Below are positions 42,704-50,721 of a DNA stretch of 64,000 bases, one piece after another. A model generated the notes under the pieces. The model saw only the letters and a program-made list of their open reading frames with translations, did no database searches and was not told the origin of the DNA. The translations under genes and the position numbers were made by a program. Within the stretch, counting starts at the first letter, position 1. Each line of letters starts with the position of its first letter. Origin of the DNA: Kutzneria buriramensis (lineage in GTDB: Bacteria > Actinomycetota > Actinomycetes > Mycobacteriales > Pseudonocardiaceae); assembly GCF_003387475.1 (NCBI RefSeq), contig NZ_QUNO01000010.1, positions 310,001 through 374,000 on the forward strand. The letters are read 5' to 3'.

Positions 42704-43570
42704 TCAGTCGAGCGGCAGCGATCGGGCCGTCGGCCGCGCCGACCGCCCCAGCCGACGCATCGCCTGCGGCACGAACCCGTGCGGCGCCCGCCAGCGGATT
42801 GGGGCGGGCACGATGAACGCCGCAGACCGCAGGGTTCGGAGCATCGTGGTGGCCGTGGTCGGCGAGTACGCCCGATGTCCGTGCAGCCGGATCGCCCAGC
42901 TCGGCAGCAGTGAATACGCGAGGTGCGCGACCGCCGGCTCGTAGATCGGCAGGCCGACGCCAAGAACGCCACGCACCGGCGGTTTGTGCAGGAACTCGTA
43001 CACGACCTCGGAGTCGTCGCCCCGCCGGAGTTCGCCGCGCATGTCATGGAGGTACGCGGCCATCTGTTCCGTCGAGCCGGGCACCTCGTCCGGGTCGAGG
43101 CCAACCAGTGCGGCGGAACCACGTTGTTCGTCGAAATACCGGTCGGCTTGTGCCTTCGTCAACCCGAAACCGGCACGGCGCACGACCGACAGGAACATCG
43201 CCACCTCGGCGCAGTGCACCCAGAGCAGCAGATCGGGGCGGTCGATACGGAACGTGCGGCCGGTCGCCGGGTCCTTGCCGCGCAGGCTCCGATGCACCGC
43301 GCGGACCCTGGCGGCGCCGGCCTCGACCTCGGCGCGCGGCGCGTACGTGCTCATCGAGACGAACTTCGCGGTGCGGATCAGCCGGCCGAGCGGATCCTCG
43401 CGGAAGTTGGAGTTCTGCACGACGCCGGCCGCCGCGAGCGGGTGCAGCGACTGGAGGTACAGGCCCGCGATGCCGGCCAGCCACATCGCCGGGTCGGCGT
43501 GCAGTTGCCAGCTGACCGAATTCGGGCCGACCAGGCCCGGGTCGGCCCCGCTCGACGGCTCAGCGCTCAC
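42704..43570 (-). CDS. Oxygenase MpaB-family protein (DUF2236)
   Basis: 288 residues. SWQLHADPAMWLAGIAGLYLQSLHPLAAAGV has the conserved His near LHP, and FREDPLGRLIRTAKFVSMSTYA, LLLWVHCAEVAMFLSVV and the C-terminal RAPHGFVPQAMRRL are family blocks. DUF2236 proteins include haem-b oxygenases (rubber oxygenase Lcp) and fungal MpaB; most actinobacterial members have no known substrate. GTG 43570 is preferred, but its ribosome binding site (AGGG) is very close and the true start may differ by some codons. Confidence 0.82.
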   Translation of the reverse strand: MSAEPSSGADPGLVGPNSVSWQLHADPAMWLAGIAGLYLQSLHPLAAAGVVQNSNFREDPLGRLIRTAKFVSMSTYAPRAEVEAGAARVRAVHRSLRGKDPATGRTFRIDRPDLLLWVHCAEVAMFLSVVRRAGFGLTKAQADRYFDEQRGSAALVGLDPDEVPGSTEQMAAYLHDMRGELRRGDDSEVVYEFLHKPPVRGVLGVGLPIYEPAVAHLAYSLLPSWAIRLHGHRAYSPTTATTMLRTLRSAAFIVPAPIRWRAPHGFVPQAMRRLGRSARPTARSLPLD

Positions 43571-43595
43571 CCCTGCGAAGCTACGCCGTCGCAGT

Positions 43596-44297
43596 TCAGC
43601 CCAGGAAGCCCCTGAGCAGCGACGCGGTGCCCTCCAGGTGCTGGGCCATGGCGCGGCGCGCGCCCGGGGGATCGCCGACGAGGATGGCGTCCACCAGGAT
43701 CGCGTGCTGCCGGTTGGAGTGCGCGATGTTCTTGGGCAGCAACGGGATTCCATCGAGCAGCTCGTTCAGTCGCATCCGCACGTCGGCGACCGCGGCGGTC
43801 AGCGACGGCGACCCGCTGATCTCCGCGACGGCCAGGTGCAGGCGGGAATCCTTGCGCCGGTACTCCCCCAGCGTGGCGCCATCGCATTCGGACAGTCGCG
43901 CCGTCAGGTGCGCCCGCTCGTGGTCGGACAAGTCCCGGCCGGCGGCGAACTCCGCCGCGCCGGACTCCAACACGGACCGTAGCGTCAGGGCGTCCTCAAG
44001 ATCATCCACGCGCGACGTCACTGCCGGCGCGGCGCTCGGCGGCGCTGTGCACACGAAGGTCCCGCCGTATCGGCCACGGCGGGACTCGACGAAACCGGAC
44101 TCCTGCAAGGCGTGCAGCGCCTCGCGCAGCGTGACCCGGCTGACGTTCAACCGGCTCGCCAGCTCGCGCTCGGCGGGCAGCCGCTCGCCCGGCGGCACGA
44201 CACCCAGCTTGATCGCCTGGAGCAGCCGTTCCACCGTCTCCTCGAACGCGTTGCCCGTCCGGACCGGACGGAGCAACGCGTCGCTTGCGGCATCCAC
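43596..44297 (-). CDS. GntR/FadR-family regulator of the gamma-glutamylation operon
   Basis: 233 residues. The winged helix is LLQAIKLGVVPPGERLPAERELASRLNVSRVTLREALHALQESGFVESRRGRYGGTFV, and the FCD ligand domain (about 95-230) has the Asp/His metal-site pattern, with LHLAVAEISGSPSL and NRQHAILVDAIL. GTG 44297 directly abuts the SDR stop, so it is the last gene of the five-gene operon and probably its own repressor. FadR-type regulators of comparable Streptomyces clusters respond to amines or their breakdown products. Confidence 0.87.
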   Translation of the reverse strand: MDAASDALLRPVRTGNAFEETVERLLQAIKLGVVPPGERLPAERELASRLNVSRVTLREALHALQESGFVESRRGRYGGTFVCTAPPSAAPAVTSRVDDLEDALTLRSVLESGAAEFAAGRDLSDHERAHLTARLSECDGATLGEYRRKDSRLHLAVAEISGSPSLTAAVADVRMRLNELLDGIPLLPKNIAHSNRQHAILVDAILVGDPPGARRAMAQHLEGTASLLRGFLG

Positions 44298-45065
44298 TTA
44301 TTCAGGCGTCACATAGGCGCCGGAGATACCACCGTCCACAAGGAACTGTGAGGCGGTGATGAACGACGAGTCGTCGCTGGCCAGGAACGCGACCGCGCCG
44401 GCGATCTCCTCCGGCTCGGCGAACCGACCGACCGGCACGTGCACCAGCCGGCGGGCGGCGCGCTCCGGGTCCTTGGCGAACAACTCCTTGAGCAGCGGGG
44501 TGTTCACCGGTCCGGGGCACAGCGCGTTCACCCGCACGCCCTGGCGCGCGAACTGGACGCCCAGCTCGCGGGTCATCGCCAGCACGCCGCCCTTCGAGGC
44601 GGTGTAGGAGATCTGCGAGGTGGCGGCGCCCATCACCGCGACGAACGAGGCCGTGTTGATGATGGATCCCTTGCCCTGGGCCAGCATGTGCGGAAGCGCG
44701 TACTTGCAGCACAGGTAGACCGAGGTCAGGTTGACGTGCTGAACCCGTTGCCACGCCTCGAACTCGGTGGTGAGGATGGAGTCGTCGTCGGGCGGCGAGA
44801 TGCCGGCGTTGTTGAACGCGATGTCGAGCGAGCCGTAGGTGTCGACGGCCTGCTGGAACATCGCCTCCACCTGGCCGGCGTCGGTGACGTCGACCTTGAC
44901 GTAGAGGCCGCCGACCTCCTCGGCCGCCTTCGCGCCGGCGTTCTCGTCGACGTCACCGATCACGACCCTGGCGCCCTCGGACGCCAGCCGTCGCGCCGAG
45001 GCGAGCCCGATTCCGCTGCCACCGCCGGTGATCACCGCTACACGGCCGGCAAGTCGTTCCGCCAC
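44298..45065 (-). CDS. Short-chain dehydrogenase/reductase
   Basis: 255 residues, classical SDR: NAD(P) motif TGGGSGIGLASARRL, NNAG at about residue 86, catalytic Ser region INTASFVAVMG, Y-x-x-x-K as YTASKGG and CPGPVNTPLL. The acidic residue after strand 2 (VVIGDVDENAG) favours NAD+. In this operon it probably oxidises a hydroxylated catabolite or a cleaved gamma-glutamyl intermediate. GTG 45065 lies 3 nt after the aldehyde dehydrogenase stop with GGAG upstream. Confidence 0.88.
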   Translation of the reverse strand: MAERLAGRVAVITGGGSGIGLASARRLASEGARVVIGDVDENAGAKAAEEVGGLYVKVDVTDAGQVEAMFQQAVDTYGSLDIAFNNAGISPPDDDSILTTEFEAWQRVQHVNLTSVYLCCKYALPHMLAQGKGSIINTASFVAVMGAATSQISYTASKGGVLAMTRELGVQFARQGVRVNALCPGPVNTPLLKELFAKDPERAARRLVHVPVGRFAEPEEIAGAVAFLASDDSSFITASQFLVDGGISGAYVTPE

Positions 45066-45068
45066 TTC

Positions 45069-46433
45069 TCACTCCTCCGTCGCGATGAACACGTTCTTGG
45101 TCTCGGTGAACGCGGCAACCGCGTCCGGGCCGAGTTCCCGGCCGAGGCCGGACTGCTTGTACCCGCCGAACGGCGTCCAGTAGCGGACCGACGAGTGCGA
45201 GTTGACCGACAGGTTGCCGGCCTCGACGCCGCGGGCGACCCGCAGCGCGCGACCGACGTCACGGGTCCAGATGGAGCCGGACAGGCCGTACTCGGTGTCG
45301 TTGGCGATGCGCAGCGCGTCGGCCTCGTCGTCGAACGGCAGCACCACGACGACCGGGCCGAAGATCTCCTCGACCACCGACTTGTCCTTCTCGGACGACG
45401 GCGTGAGAACCGTTGGCGGGAACCAGAAACCGGTGCCGTCGGGGGCGCTGCCGCGGAACGCCACCGGGGCGTCCGAGGGCACGTACGAGGCGACTTTGTC
45501 GCGGTGCGAGGACGAGATGAGCGGGCCCATCTCGGACTCGGCGCTACCCGGATCGCCGACCTTGACGCCCCGCACGGCCGGTTCCAGCAGCTCCATGAAC
45601 CGGTCGTACACGGTGCGCTGCACCAGAATTCGCGACCGGGCGCAGCAATCCTGGCCGGCGTTGTCGAAGACGCCGTACGGTGCGGTCGCGGCGGCACGCT
45701 CGATGTCGGCGTCGGCGAACACGATGTTCGCGCTCTTGCCGCCGAGTTCCAGCGTCACCCGCTTCACCTGGTCGGCGCAGCCCGCCATGATGTGCTTGCC
45801 GACCTCGGTCGACCCGGTGAACACGACCTTGCGCACCGCCGGGTGCGTGACGAACCGTTGCCCGACAACGGATCCCTTGCCCGGCAGGACCTGGAAGACG
45901 TCGGCCGGGATGCCGGCGTCCCGTGCGAGTTCGGCGAGCCGGATCGCGGTGAGCGGCGTCAGCTCGGCCGGCTTGACGACCACCGTGTTGCCGGCCGCGA
46001 GCGCCGGCGCGAAACCCCAGGCGGCGATCGGCATCGGGAAGTTCCACGGCACGATCACGCCGACCACGCCCAGCGGCTCGGCGAAGGTGACGTCGATGCC
46101 GCCGGCCACCGGGATCTGCCGGCCGAACAGGCGTTCCGGCGCGGCCGCGTAGTACTCGACGACGTCGCGGGCGTTGCCCGCCTCCCAGCGGGCATTGCCG
46201 ATGGTGTGGCCGGAGTTGGCGACCTCGATCCGGGCCAGGTTCTCGAGATCGGCGTCGATGGCCGCGGCGAACCGGCGCAGCAGGCGGGCCCGGTCGCCCG
46301 GCGCCACGGCCTTCCACACCGGCAGCGCGGCCTGGGCGCGGGCGATCGCCGCGTCCGTCTCCTCGAGCGTGGTCAACTGGACGGTGTCGACCAGTTCCTC
46401 GGTCGCCGGATTGATCACATCGAAGGTGGTCAC
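45069..46433 (-). CDS. NAD(P)+-dependent aldehyde dehydrogenase (PuuC/AldA-like)
   Basis: 454 residues. Catalytic Cys in NAGQDCCARSRILV, general base Glu in LELGGKSANIVFADAD, cofactor loop FTGSTEVGKHIM, and the C-terminal NSHSSVRYWTPFGGYKQSGLGRE. It probably oxidises a gamma-glutamyl aminoaldehyde or acetaldehyde-type product to the acid. GTG 46433 overlaps the amidohydrolase stop (GTGA) and has GGAG about 7 nt upstream. Confidence 0.92.
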   Translation of the reverse strand: MTTFDVINPATEELVDTVQLTTLEETDAAIARAQAALPVWKAVAPGDRARLLRRFAAAIDADLENLARIEVANSGHTIGNARWEAGNARDVVEYYAAAPERLFGRQIPVAGGIDVTFAEPLGVVGVIVPWNFPMPIAAWGFAPALAAGNTVVVKPAELTPLTAIRLAELARDAGIPADVFQVLPGKGSVVGQRFVTHPAVRKVVFTGSTEVGKHIMAGCADQVKRVTLELGGKSANIVFADADIERAAATAPYGVFDNAGQDCCARSRILVQRTVYDRFMELLEPAVRGVKVGDPGSAESEMGPLISSSHRDKVASYVPSDAPVAFRGSAPDGTGFWFPPTVLTPSSEKDKSVVEEIFGPVVVVLPFDDEADALRIANDTEYGLSGSIWTRDVGRALRVARGVEAGNLSVNSHSSVRYWTPFGGYKQSGLGRELGPDAVAAFTETKNVFIATEE

Positions 46434-47140
46434 TGCCCGCTCCCCGTTCTCGCCACCAAAGCCTTGAACAGCCGCACTTCCAGGTCCTGCTCGGGATGCC
46501 ACTGCACGCCCAGCACGAAGTCGGCGCCCGCCATCTCGACGGCTTCGGGCACGCCGTCGGCCGACCGCGCCGTGATCACCAGGCCGTCGCCGAGGCGGTC
46601 GACGGCCTGGTGGTGCGAGCAGGACACCTCCGCCATGCCGCCGAGGATGTCGGAAACCTTGCTGCCCGGGGTCATTTCCACCGTGGTACGGCCGAACTGG
46701 CCGATCATCGGGCGGTGCGTGGGCGTGCCCGTGACGTCCGGCACGTGTTGGGTGAGCGTCCCGCCCAGCACCACGTTCAGCACCTGCATGCCCCGGCACA
46801 CGCCGATCAGCGGCAGGCCGGCGGCCAGCGCGTTTTCGACCAGCGCGAACTCGGTCGCGTCCCGATCCGGGCGCACGCCGAGGGTTTCGGGATGCGCCGA
46901 TTCGCCGTAACGGGCCGGGTCGACGTCCGCGCCGCCGGCGATCACCAGACCATCCAGAAAGGACACATCGGCGAAGCCCAGAGGTGGCAACAGGACCGGG
47001 TTCCCGCCGGCCGCCGCCACCGTGTCAACGTAGGTGCGGGGCAGCAGCGCGACGTCGGTGTCCCAAGGGCCGTAACGGGCACGTTCGATGTAGGTGGTGA
47101 CGCCGATGACCGGCCGGCGGTCAGAGCCGTTCGAAACCAC
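46430..47140 (-). CDS. Gamma-glutamyl-gamma-aminobutyrate hydrolase-like class I glutamine amidotransferase
   Basis: 236 residues. Nucleophile elbow GVCRGMQVLN, His-Glu dyad VQWHPEQD and the N-terminal RPVIGVTTYIERARYGPWD place it in the PuuD/peptidase C26 group that releases glutamate from gamma-glutamylated acids. GTG 47140 has GGGAG 7 nt upstream, inside the end of the glutamine-synthetase-like gene, which it overlaps by 20 bp. It would finish the cycle by recovering the glutamate spent in the first step. Confidence 0.9.
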   Translation of the reverse strand: MVSNGSDRRPVIGVTTYIERARYGPWDTDVALLPRTYVDTVAAAGGNPVLLPPLGFADVSFLDGLVIAGGADVDPARYGESAHPETLGVRPDRDATEFALVENALAAGLPLIGVCRGMQVLNVVLGGTLTQHVPDVTGTPTHRPMIGQFGRTTVEMTPGSKVSDILGGMAEVSCSHHQAVDRLGDGLVITARSADGVPEAVEMAGADFVLGVQWHPEQDLEVRLFKALVARTGSGQ

Positions 47141-48467
47141 GGACACGCTCCCAGTCGGTGACAGCGGAGTCGAACGCGGCCAGTTCGACGCGGGCCGCGT
47201 TGCAGTAGTGGTCGACGACGTCTTCGCCGAACGCGTCACGGGCGATCGCGCTGGCCGCGAACAGATCCCTGGCCTCGCGCAACGAGGACGGCACGGTCGG
47301 CTTGTCCGAGGCGTAGGCGTTGCCGGACAGCTCCGGCTCCAGCGTCAGCTCGTTGTCGATGCCGTGCAGGCCGGCCGCGATCAGCGCGGCGACCGCCAGG
47401 TACGGATTCACATCGCCGCCCGGCACCCGGTTCTCGATGCGCAGACCGGGGCCGTGGCCGACCAGCCGCAGCGCGCAGGTCCGGTTGTCGCTGCCCCAGG
47501 CGACGGCCGTCGGCGCGAAGCTGCCGGGCTGGAAACGCTTGTAGGAGTTGATGTTCGGCGCGAACAGCAGCGTCAGGTCACGCAGCGCCGCGATCTGGCC
47601 GGCGATGAACTGCTGCGCCGTGGTGGACATGCCGTGCGGGCCGTCACCGACAAACGTGAGACCGCCGTCCGTGCCACGGAGGCTGATGTGGATGTGGCAG
47701 GAGTTGCCCTCGCGCTCGTTGTACTTGGCCATGAAGGTGAGGCTGCGGCCCTCCTGGGCGGCGATCTCCTTCGCGCCGGTCTTGTAGATCGCGTGGTTGT
47801 CGCAGGTCGGCAGCGCCTCGTCGTAGCGGAAGACGATCTCGTGCTGGCCGAAGTTGCACTCGCCCTTGGCCGACTCGACCATCAGGCCGGCGCCGCTCAT
47901 CTCGTTGCGGATGCGGCGCAGCAACGGCTCGATACGGGAGGTTCCGAGCAGCGAGTAGTCCACATTGTACTGATTGGCCGGGCGCAGATCGCGGTAGCCG
48001 AGGTCGTGCGCCTGCTCGTAGCTGTCGTCGAAGACGATGAACTCCAGCTCCGTGCCGACGAAAGCCGCGAGACCCCGCTCCGCGAGCCGGTCGAGCTGGC
48101 GGCGCAGCACCTGGCGCGGCGACACGGTGACCGGGCTGCGGTCCTCCCACTCGACGTCGCACAGCACCATCGCCGTGCCCGGCAGCCAGGGCGTGAGCCG
48201 TAACGTGCTGAGATCCGGGCGCATGACGAAGTCGCCGTAGCCGCGCTCCCACGAGGACATCCGGTAGCCGCTGACGGTGTTCATCTCGACGTCGACCGCG
48301 AGCAGGTAGTTGCAGCCCTCGGTGGCGTGGTCCAGCACCACGTCCAGGAAGTAGCCGGCGGAGCAGCGTTTGCCCTGGAGGCGGCCCTGCATGTCCACGA
48401 TGGCCACCAGAACGGTGTCGACCTCGCCGGTCTCGACCAGTTCGCGCAGTGCGTCGACGGTGATCAC
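47121..48467 (-). CDS. Glutamine synthetase homologue, probable gamma-glutamyl-amine synthetase (PuuA/GlnA3/GlnA4-like)
   Basis: 448 residues. Glutamine-synthetase beta-grasp (DTVLVAIVDMQGRLQGKR) and catalytic domain with GTELEFIVFDDSYEQAH, ESAKGECNFGQHEI, SCHIHISL, NSYKRFQPGSFAPTAVAWG and ENRVPGGDVNPYLAVAALIAAGL. The adenylylation Tyr region of true GlnA is absent. Context with a C26 hydrolase, aldehyde dehydrogenase and FadR regulator matches amine-catabolic relatives that ligate glutamate to polyamines or ethanolamine; Streptomyces GlnA3 and GlnA4 are studied examples. Which amine is used cannot be told from sequence. GTG 48467; first gene of the operon. Confidence 0.88.
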   Translation of the reverse strand: MITVDALRELVETGEVDTVLVAIVDMQGRLQGKRCSAGYFLDVVLDHATEGCNYLLAVDVEMNTVSGYRMSSWERGYGDFVMRPDLSTLRLTPWLPGTAMVLCDVEWEDRSPVTVSPRQVLRRQLDRLAERGLAAFVGTELEFIVFDDSYEQAHDLGYRDLRPANQYNVDYSLLGTSRIEPLLRRIRNEMSGAGLMVESAKGECNFGQHEIVFRYDEALPTCDNHAIYKTGAKEIAAQEGRSLTFMAKYNEREGNSCHIHISLRGTDGGLTFVGDGPHGMSTTAQQFIAGQIAALRDLTLLFAPNINSYKRFQPGSFAPTAVAWGSDNRTCALRLVGHGPGLRIENRVPGGDVNPYLAVAALIAAGLHGIDNELTLEPELSGNAYASDKPTVPSSLREARDLFAASAIARDAFGEDVVDHYCNAARVELAAFDSAVTDWERVRGFERL

Positions 48468-48533
48468 GGGGACCGCCCTTCCTCGCCCGGCTCCAATGGA
48501 CTGATCCTGACCCATTGCACGGCCTCGGTCAAC

Positions 48534-48617
48534 ATGCGCTACGCTGACCTCGTGCGTTGGTATCCGTGGTTTAGCAAGCCGGCCCTGGGTGGGCCCGGCG
48601 GCGACCACGCGCGCTGA
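48534..48617 (+). CDS. Aromatic-rich leader peptide of DAHP synthase attenuator
   Basis: A 27-codon frame starting ATG 48534 encodes a peptide with R-W-Y-P-W-F at codons 8-13 (TGG 48558, TAT 48561, TGG 48567, TTT 48570), four aromatic residues in five positions. It ends at TGA 48615-48617, ahead of a strong intrinsic terminator and the DAHP synthase gene. This is the classic layout of ribosome-mediated attenuation: scarcity of charged Trp/Tyr/Phe tRNA stalls the ribosome at 48558-48572 and changes downstream RNA folding. Confidence 0.85.
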   Translation: MRYADLVRWYPWFSKPALGGPGGDHAR

Positions 48618-48639
48618 CCACGGAGCACCCAGAGCCGGC
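48578..48639 (+). promoter_or_regulatory. Alternative RNA pairings between leader peptide and terminator
   Basis: GCCGGCCCTGGG (48578-48589) can pair with CCCAGAGCCGGC (48628-48639) with one mismatch, or fold locally with GGGCCCGGC at 48591-48599. The two are mutually exclusive. A ribosome stalled on the aromatic codons would cover the left arm. I could not find an unambiguous antiterminator that overlaps the terminator stem, so the exact switch is inferred only. Confidence 0.5.
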
Positions 48640-48672
48640 AAGGCAGAGACTTCGGTCTCTGCCTTTTGTTTT
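48640..48672 (+). terminator. Intrinsic terminator of the DAHP synthase attenuator
   Basis: An 11-bp stem (AAGGCAGAGAC with GTCTCTGCCTT) closed by a TTCG tetraloop and followed by TTTTGTTTT. A textbook Rho-independent terminator with U tract is rare in DNA of this G+C, and it sits between the leader peptide and the DAHP synthase start. Confidence 0.92.
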
Positions 48673-48734
48673 GCCCAGACACCCAGGGCAGGCCGGCGGC
48701 GGATCTCTCCGACGGTCTGCGGAGAGGAATCCCG

Positions 48735-49838
48735 ATGTCCACCAACAACCAGCGCATCGTCAGCTCGCGGCCGATGGTGTCGCCGGCGCTGCTGCGCGAT
48801 GAGGCCCCGCTGACCGACGCCGCCGAGGCCGTCGTCGTGCAGAGCCGGACCGCCGTGACCAAGGTGCTCGACGGCGTCGACGACCGATTGCTGGTCGTAG
48901 TGGGACCGTGCTCGGTGCACGATCCCGTGGCCGGCCTCGACTACGCGCGGAGGCTGGCCGCCCTGTCCGACGAGCTGTCCGGCGACCTGTGCGTCGTCAT
49001 GCGGGTGTACTTCGAGAAGCCGCGCACCACGCTGGGGTGGAAGGGCCTGATCAACGACCCGCGGCTGGACGGCTCGTACGACGTCAACCACGGGCTGCGG
49101 ATCGCCCGCCGGCTGCTGCTCGACATCCTCGCGCTGGGGCTGCCGGTGGGCTGCGAGTTCCTCGACCCGATCACCCCACAGTACATCGCCGACACCGTGA
49201 GCTGGGGATCCATCGGCGCGCGGACCGCGCAGAGCCAGGTGCACCGGCAGCTGTGCAGCGGCCTGTCGATGCCGATCGGCATCAAGAACTCGACCGAGGG
49301 TGATGTGCAGGCCGCCGTCGACGCGGTCAAGGCGGCGGCGTCCAGCCACGTGTTCCCCGGTATCACCGACGACGGCCTGGCGGCGATCTTCTCCACAGCC
49401 GGCAACCCCGACTGCCACGTCATCCTGCGCGGCAGCAGCCTCGGGCCGAACTACGACCGGGGCAGCGTCGAGCACACCGTCGGCCGGCTGGCCAAGGCCG
49501 GGCTGCCGGAGCGGGTGATCGTCGACGGCAGCCACGGCAACAGTGGCAAGGACCACCTGCGCCAGCCGGTCGTCGCCGCTGACATCGCGGAGCGGATCGC
49601 CGGGGGCGAGACCGAGGTCGTCGGCATCATGCTGGAGAGCTTCCTGGAGGCCGGGCGTCAGGAGCTCGTGCTCGGGCACGCGGAGGACCTGGCGTACGGG
49701 CAGAGCGTGACGGACGCGTGCATGGGCTGGGATGTGACGGAGTCCGTGCTCCGGTCGCTCGCCTCGGCGGTCGGTCAGCGGCGGGCTTCGCGGTCGGTCA
49801 AGGCGACTGCGTCGGCTTCCTCGATCGCGACGGCGTAG
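48735..49838 (+). CDS. aroF: Class I DAHP synthase (AroF/AroG/AroH type)
   Basis: 367 residues. It condenses PEP and erythrose 4-phosphate, the first step of the shikimate pathway. VVVGPCSVHDP, MRVYFEKPRTTLGWKGLINDP, GCEFLDPITPQYIAD, SWGSIGARTAQSQVHRQL, MPIGIKNSTEGD, ILRGSSLGPNYD and DGSHGNSGKDH are the class I-alpha active-site blocks. Many actinomycetes rely on the class II enzyme, so this may be an additional isozyme. ATG 48735 follows GGAGAGGA. Controlled by the aromatic leader. The last 18 residues (S/A/T-rich tail) lie in DNA that already shows the repeat units of array C. Confidence 0.94.
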   Translation: MSTNNQRIVSSRPMVSPALLRDEAPLTDAAEAVVVQSRTAVTKVLDGVDDRLLVVVGPCSVHDPVAGLDYARRLAALSDELSGDLCVVMRVYFEKPRTTLGWKGLINDPRLDGSYDVNHGLRIARRLLLDILALGLPVGCEFLDPITPQYIADTVSWGSIGARTAQSQVHRQLCSGLSMPIGIKNSTEGDVQAAVDAVKAAASSHVFPGITDDGLAAIFSTAGNPDCHVILRGSSLGPNYDRGSVEHTVGRLAKAGLPERVIVDGSHGNSGKDHLRQPVVAADIAERIAGGETEVVGIMLESFLEAGRQELVLGHAEDLAYGQSVTDACMGWDVTESVLRSLASAVGQRRASRSVKATASASSIATA

Positions 49839-50050
49839 CACCCGGTCGGGGGCACAGCGCTCGGTCGACGACACAGACCTCGGTCAACGACACAGTGCTC
49901 CGTCAACGACAGAGCACCCGGGCAACGACGCACAGCACCTGGCCAACGGCTCAATACCTGGCCAACGACACAAGGCTTGGCCGGCGACGCGAGGCTCGAT
50001 CCGCGACGCAGCACTCGGGCGGGCGGCGACATGGTCGGTCAACCGATCAG
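49772..50050. repeat. Phased 19-bp direct repeats across the aroF 3' end (array C)
   Basis: Units like CTCGGTCAACGACACAG recur with the CGG/TGG step at 49843, 49862, 49881, 49900, 49919, 49940, 49959, 49978, 49997, 50016 and 50036. Spacing is 19 bp with single 20 and 21 bp steps. Weaker units at 49772, 49795 and 49822 lie inside the end of the aroF coding sequence. The array fills most of the 343-bp convergent spacer to the acetyltransferase gene, which holds no gene. Confidence 0.85.
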
Positions 50051-50051
50051 G

Positions 50052-50089
50052 CCCCGTCGTCGGTCATCAGCCCCGTCGTCGGTCATCAG
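50052..50089. repeat. Perfect 19-bp tandem duplication next to array C
   Basis: CCCCGTCGTCGGTCATCAG occurs at 50052-50070 and again, base for base, at 50071-50089 with no gap. The unit length equals the array C period, suggesting the same expansion process acting recently. Confidence 0.9.
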
Positions 50090-50157
50090 GCCACTCGTCG
50101 ACGACGGGGCCGGTCGTCGTTGCGACTGGTCGGCGGCGAACGTTGATGGTTGACGGG

Positions 50158-50197
50158 AGTGGTCAATGGTTGATTCGCCAGTCAACCATTGACCACT
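50158..50197. terminator. Hairpin between array C and the acetyltransferase gene
   Basis: A perfect 16-bp stem, AGTGGTCAATGGTTGA (50158-50173) with TCAACCATTGACCACT (50182-50197), and an 8-nt loop. It is less GC-rich than most hairpins here. It contains the acetyltransferase stop (50182-50184) and lies in a convergent spacer, so it can terminate from both sides. Confidence 0.65.
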
Positions 50198-50667
50198 GTG
50201 GACCGTGGTTGACGTAGTTGACGACTCATGAGCAAGGCGGGGTACTCCCAGTCGGCGAGATCGAGTTCGCGAACTGCCTGGAAGCCGACGGAGCGGTAGA
50301 AGCGCCGGGTGCCCGCGTAGTTGTCGGCGCACTTCTCGACGACGGACGGGCCGAGTGTCAGCACGGTGAGCAGGGTGCAGCCGTCGGCGACCAAGGCGTC
50401 GACAGCGGCCGAGACCAGCGCCTTGCCGAAGCCGCAGTGACGATGCGCCGGGTGGACGGCCATCCAGGAGATCTCCGGGTTGATGAGCTGCTCGACGGTG
50501 AGGAATCCGACGACGACGCCGTCCAGCTCGGCGGCCCAGCCGCGCTGGGTCCGCACCGCCTCGGCGCAGGCCTGGATGCCGGACTCCACGCCGAAAAACG
50601 TCGGTAGGGCGGCAATGATCTCGTCGCAGCGCGGGGCGTCGGCGGCGCTCAGGTCGCGGATCGGCAC
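50182..50667 (-). CDS. GNAT-family N-acetyltransferase
   Basis: 161 residues. VVVGFLTVEQLINPEISWMAVHPAHRHCGFGKALVSAAVD holds the acetyl-CoA loop (R/Q-x-x-G-x-G/A reads HRHCGFGKAL), and YAGTRRFYRSVGFQAVREL is the C-terminal signature. The substrate is unknown. GTG 50667 (VPIRDLSAADAPRC) is chosen by similarity; no good ribosome binding site. The last 10 residues fall in the hairpin region and may have been altered by the repeats. Confidence 0.85.
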   Translation of the reverse strand: MPIRDLSAADAPRCDEIIAALPTFFGVESGIQACAEAVRTQRGWAAELDGVVVGFLTVEQLINPEISWMAVHPAHRHCGFGKALVSAAVDALVADGCTLLTVLTLGPSVVEKCADNYAGTRRFYRSVGFQAVRELDLADWEYPALLMSRQLRQPRSTVVNG

Positions 50668-50721
50668 GGATGGCAGCCTGATCGGGCAGCGCCCAGGTCG
50701 GCAACGGGTTTTGGAGGTCGG

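Noticed and set aside
49772-50089. CRISPR array
   Set aside because: Units are contiguous with no unique spacers, repeats are degenerate, and no cas genes are present anywhere in the window.
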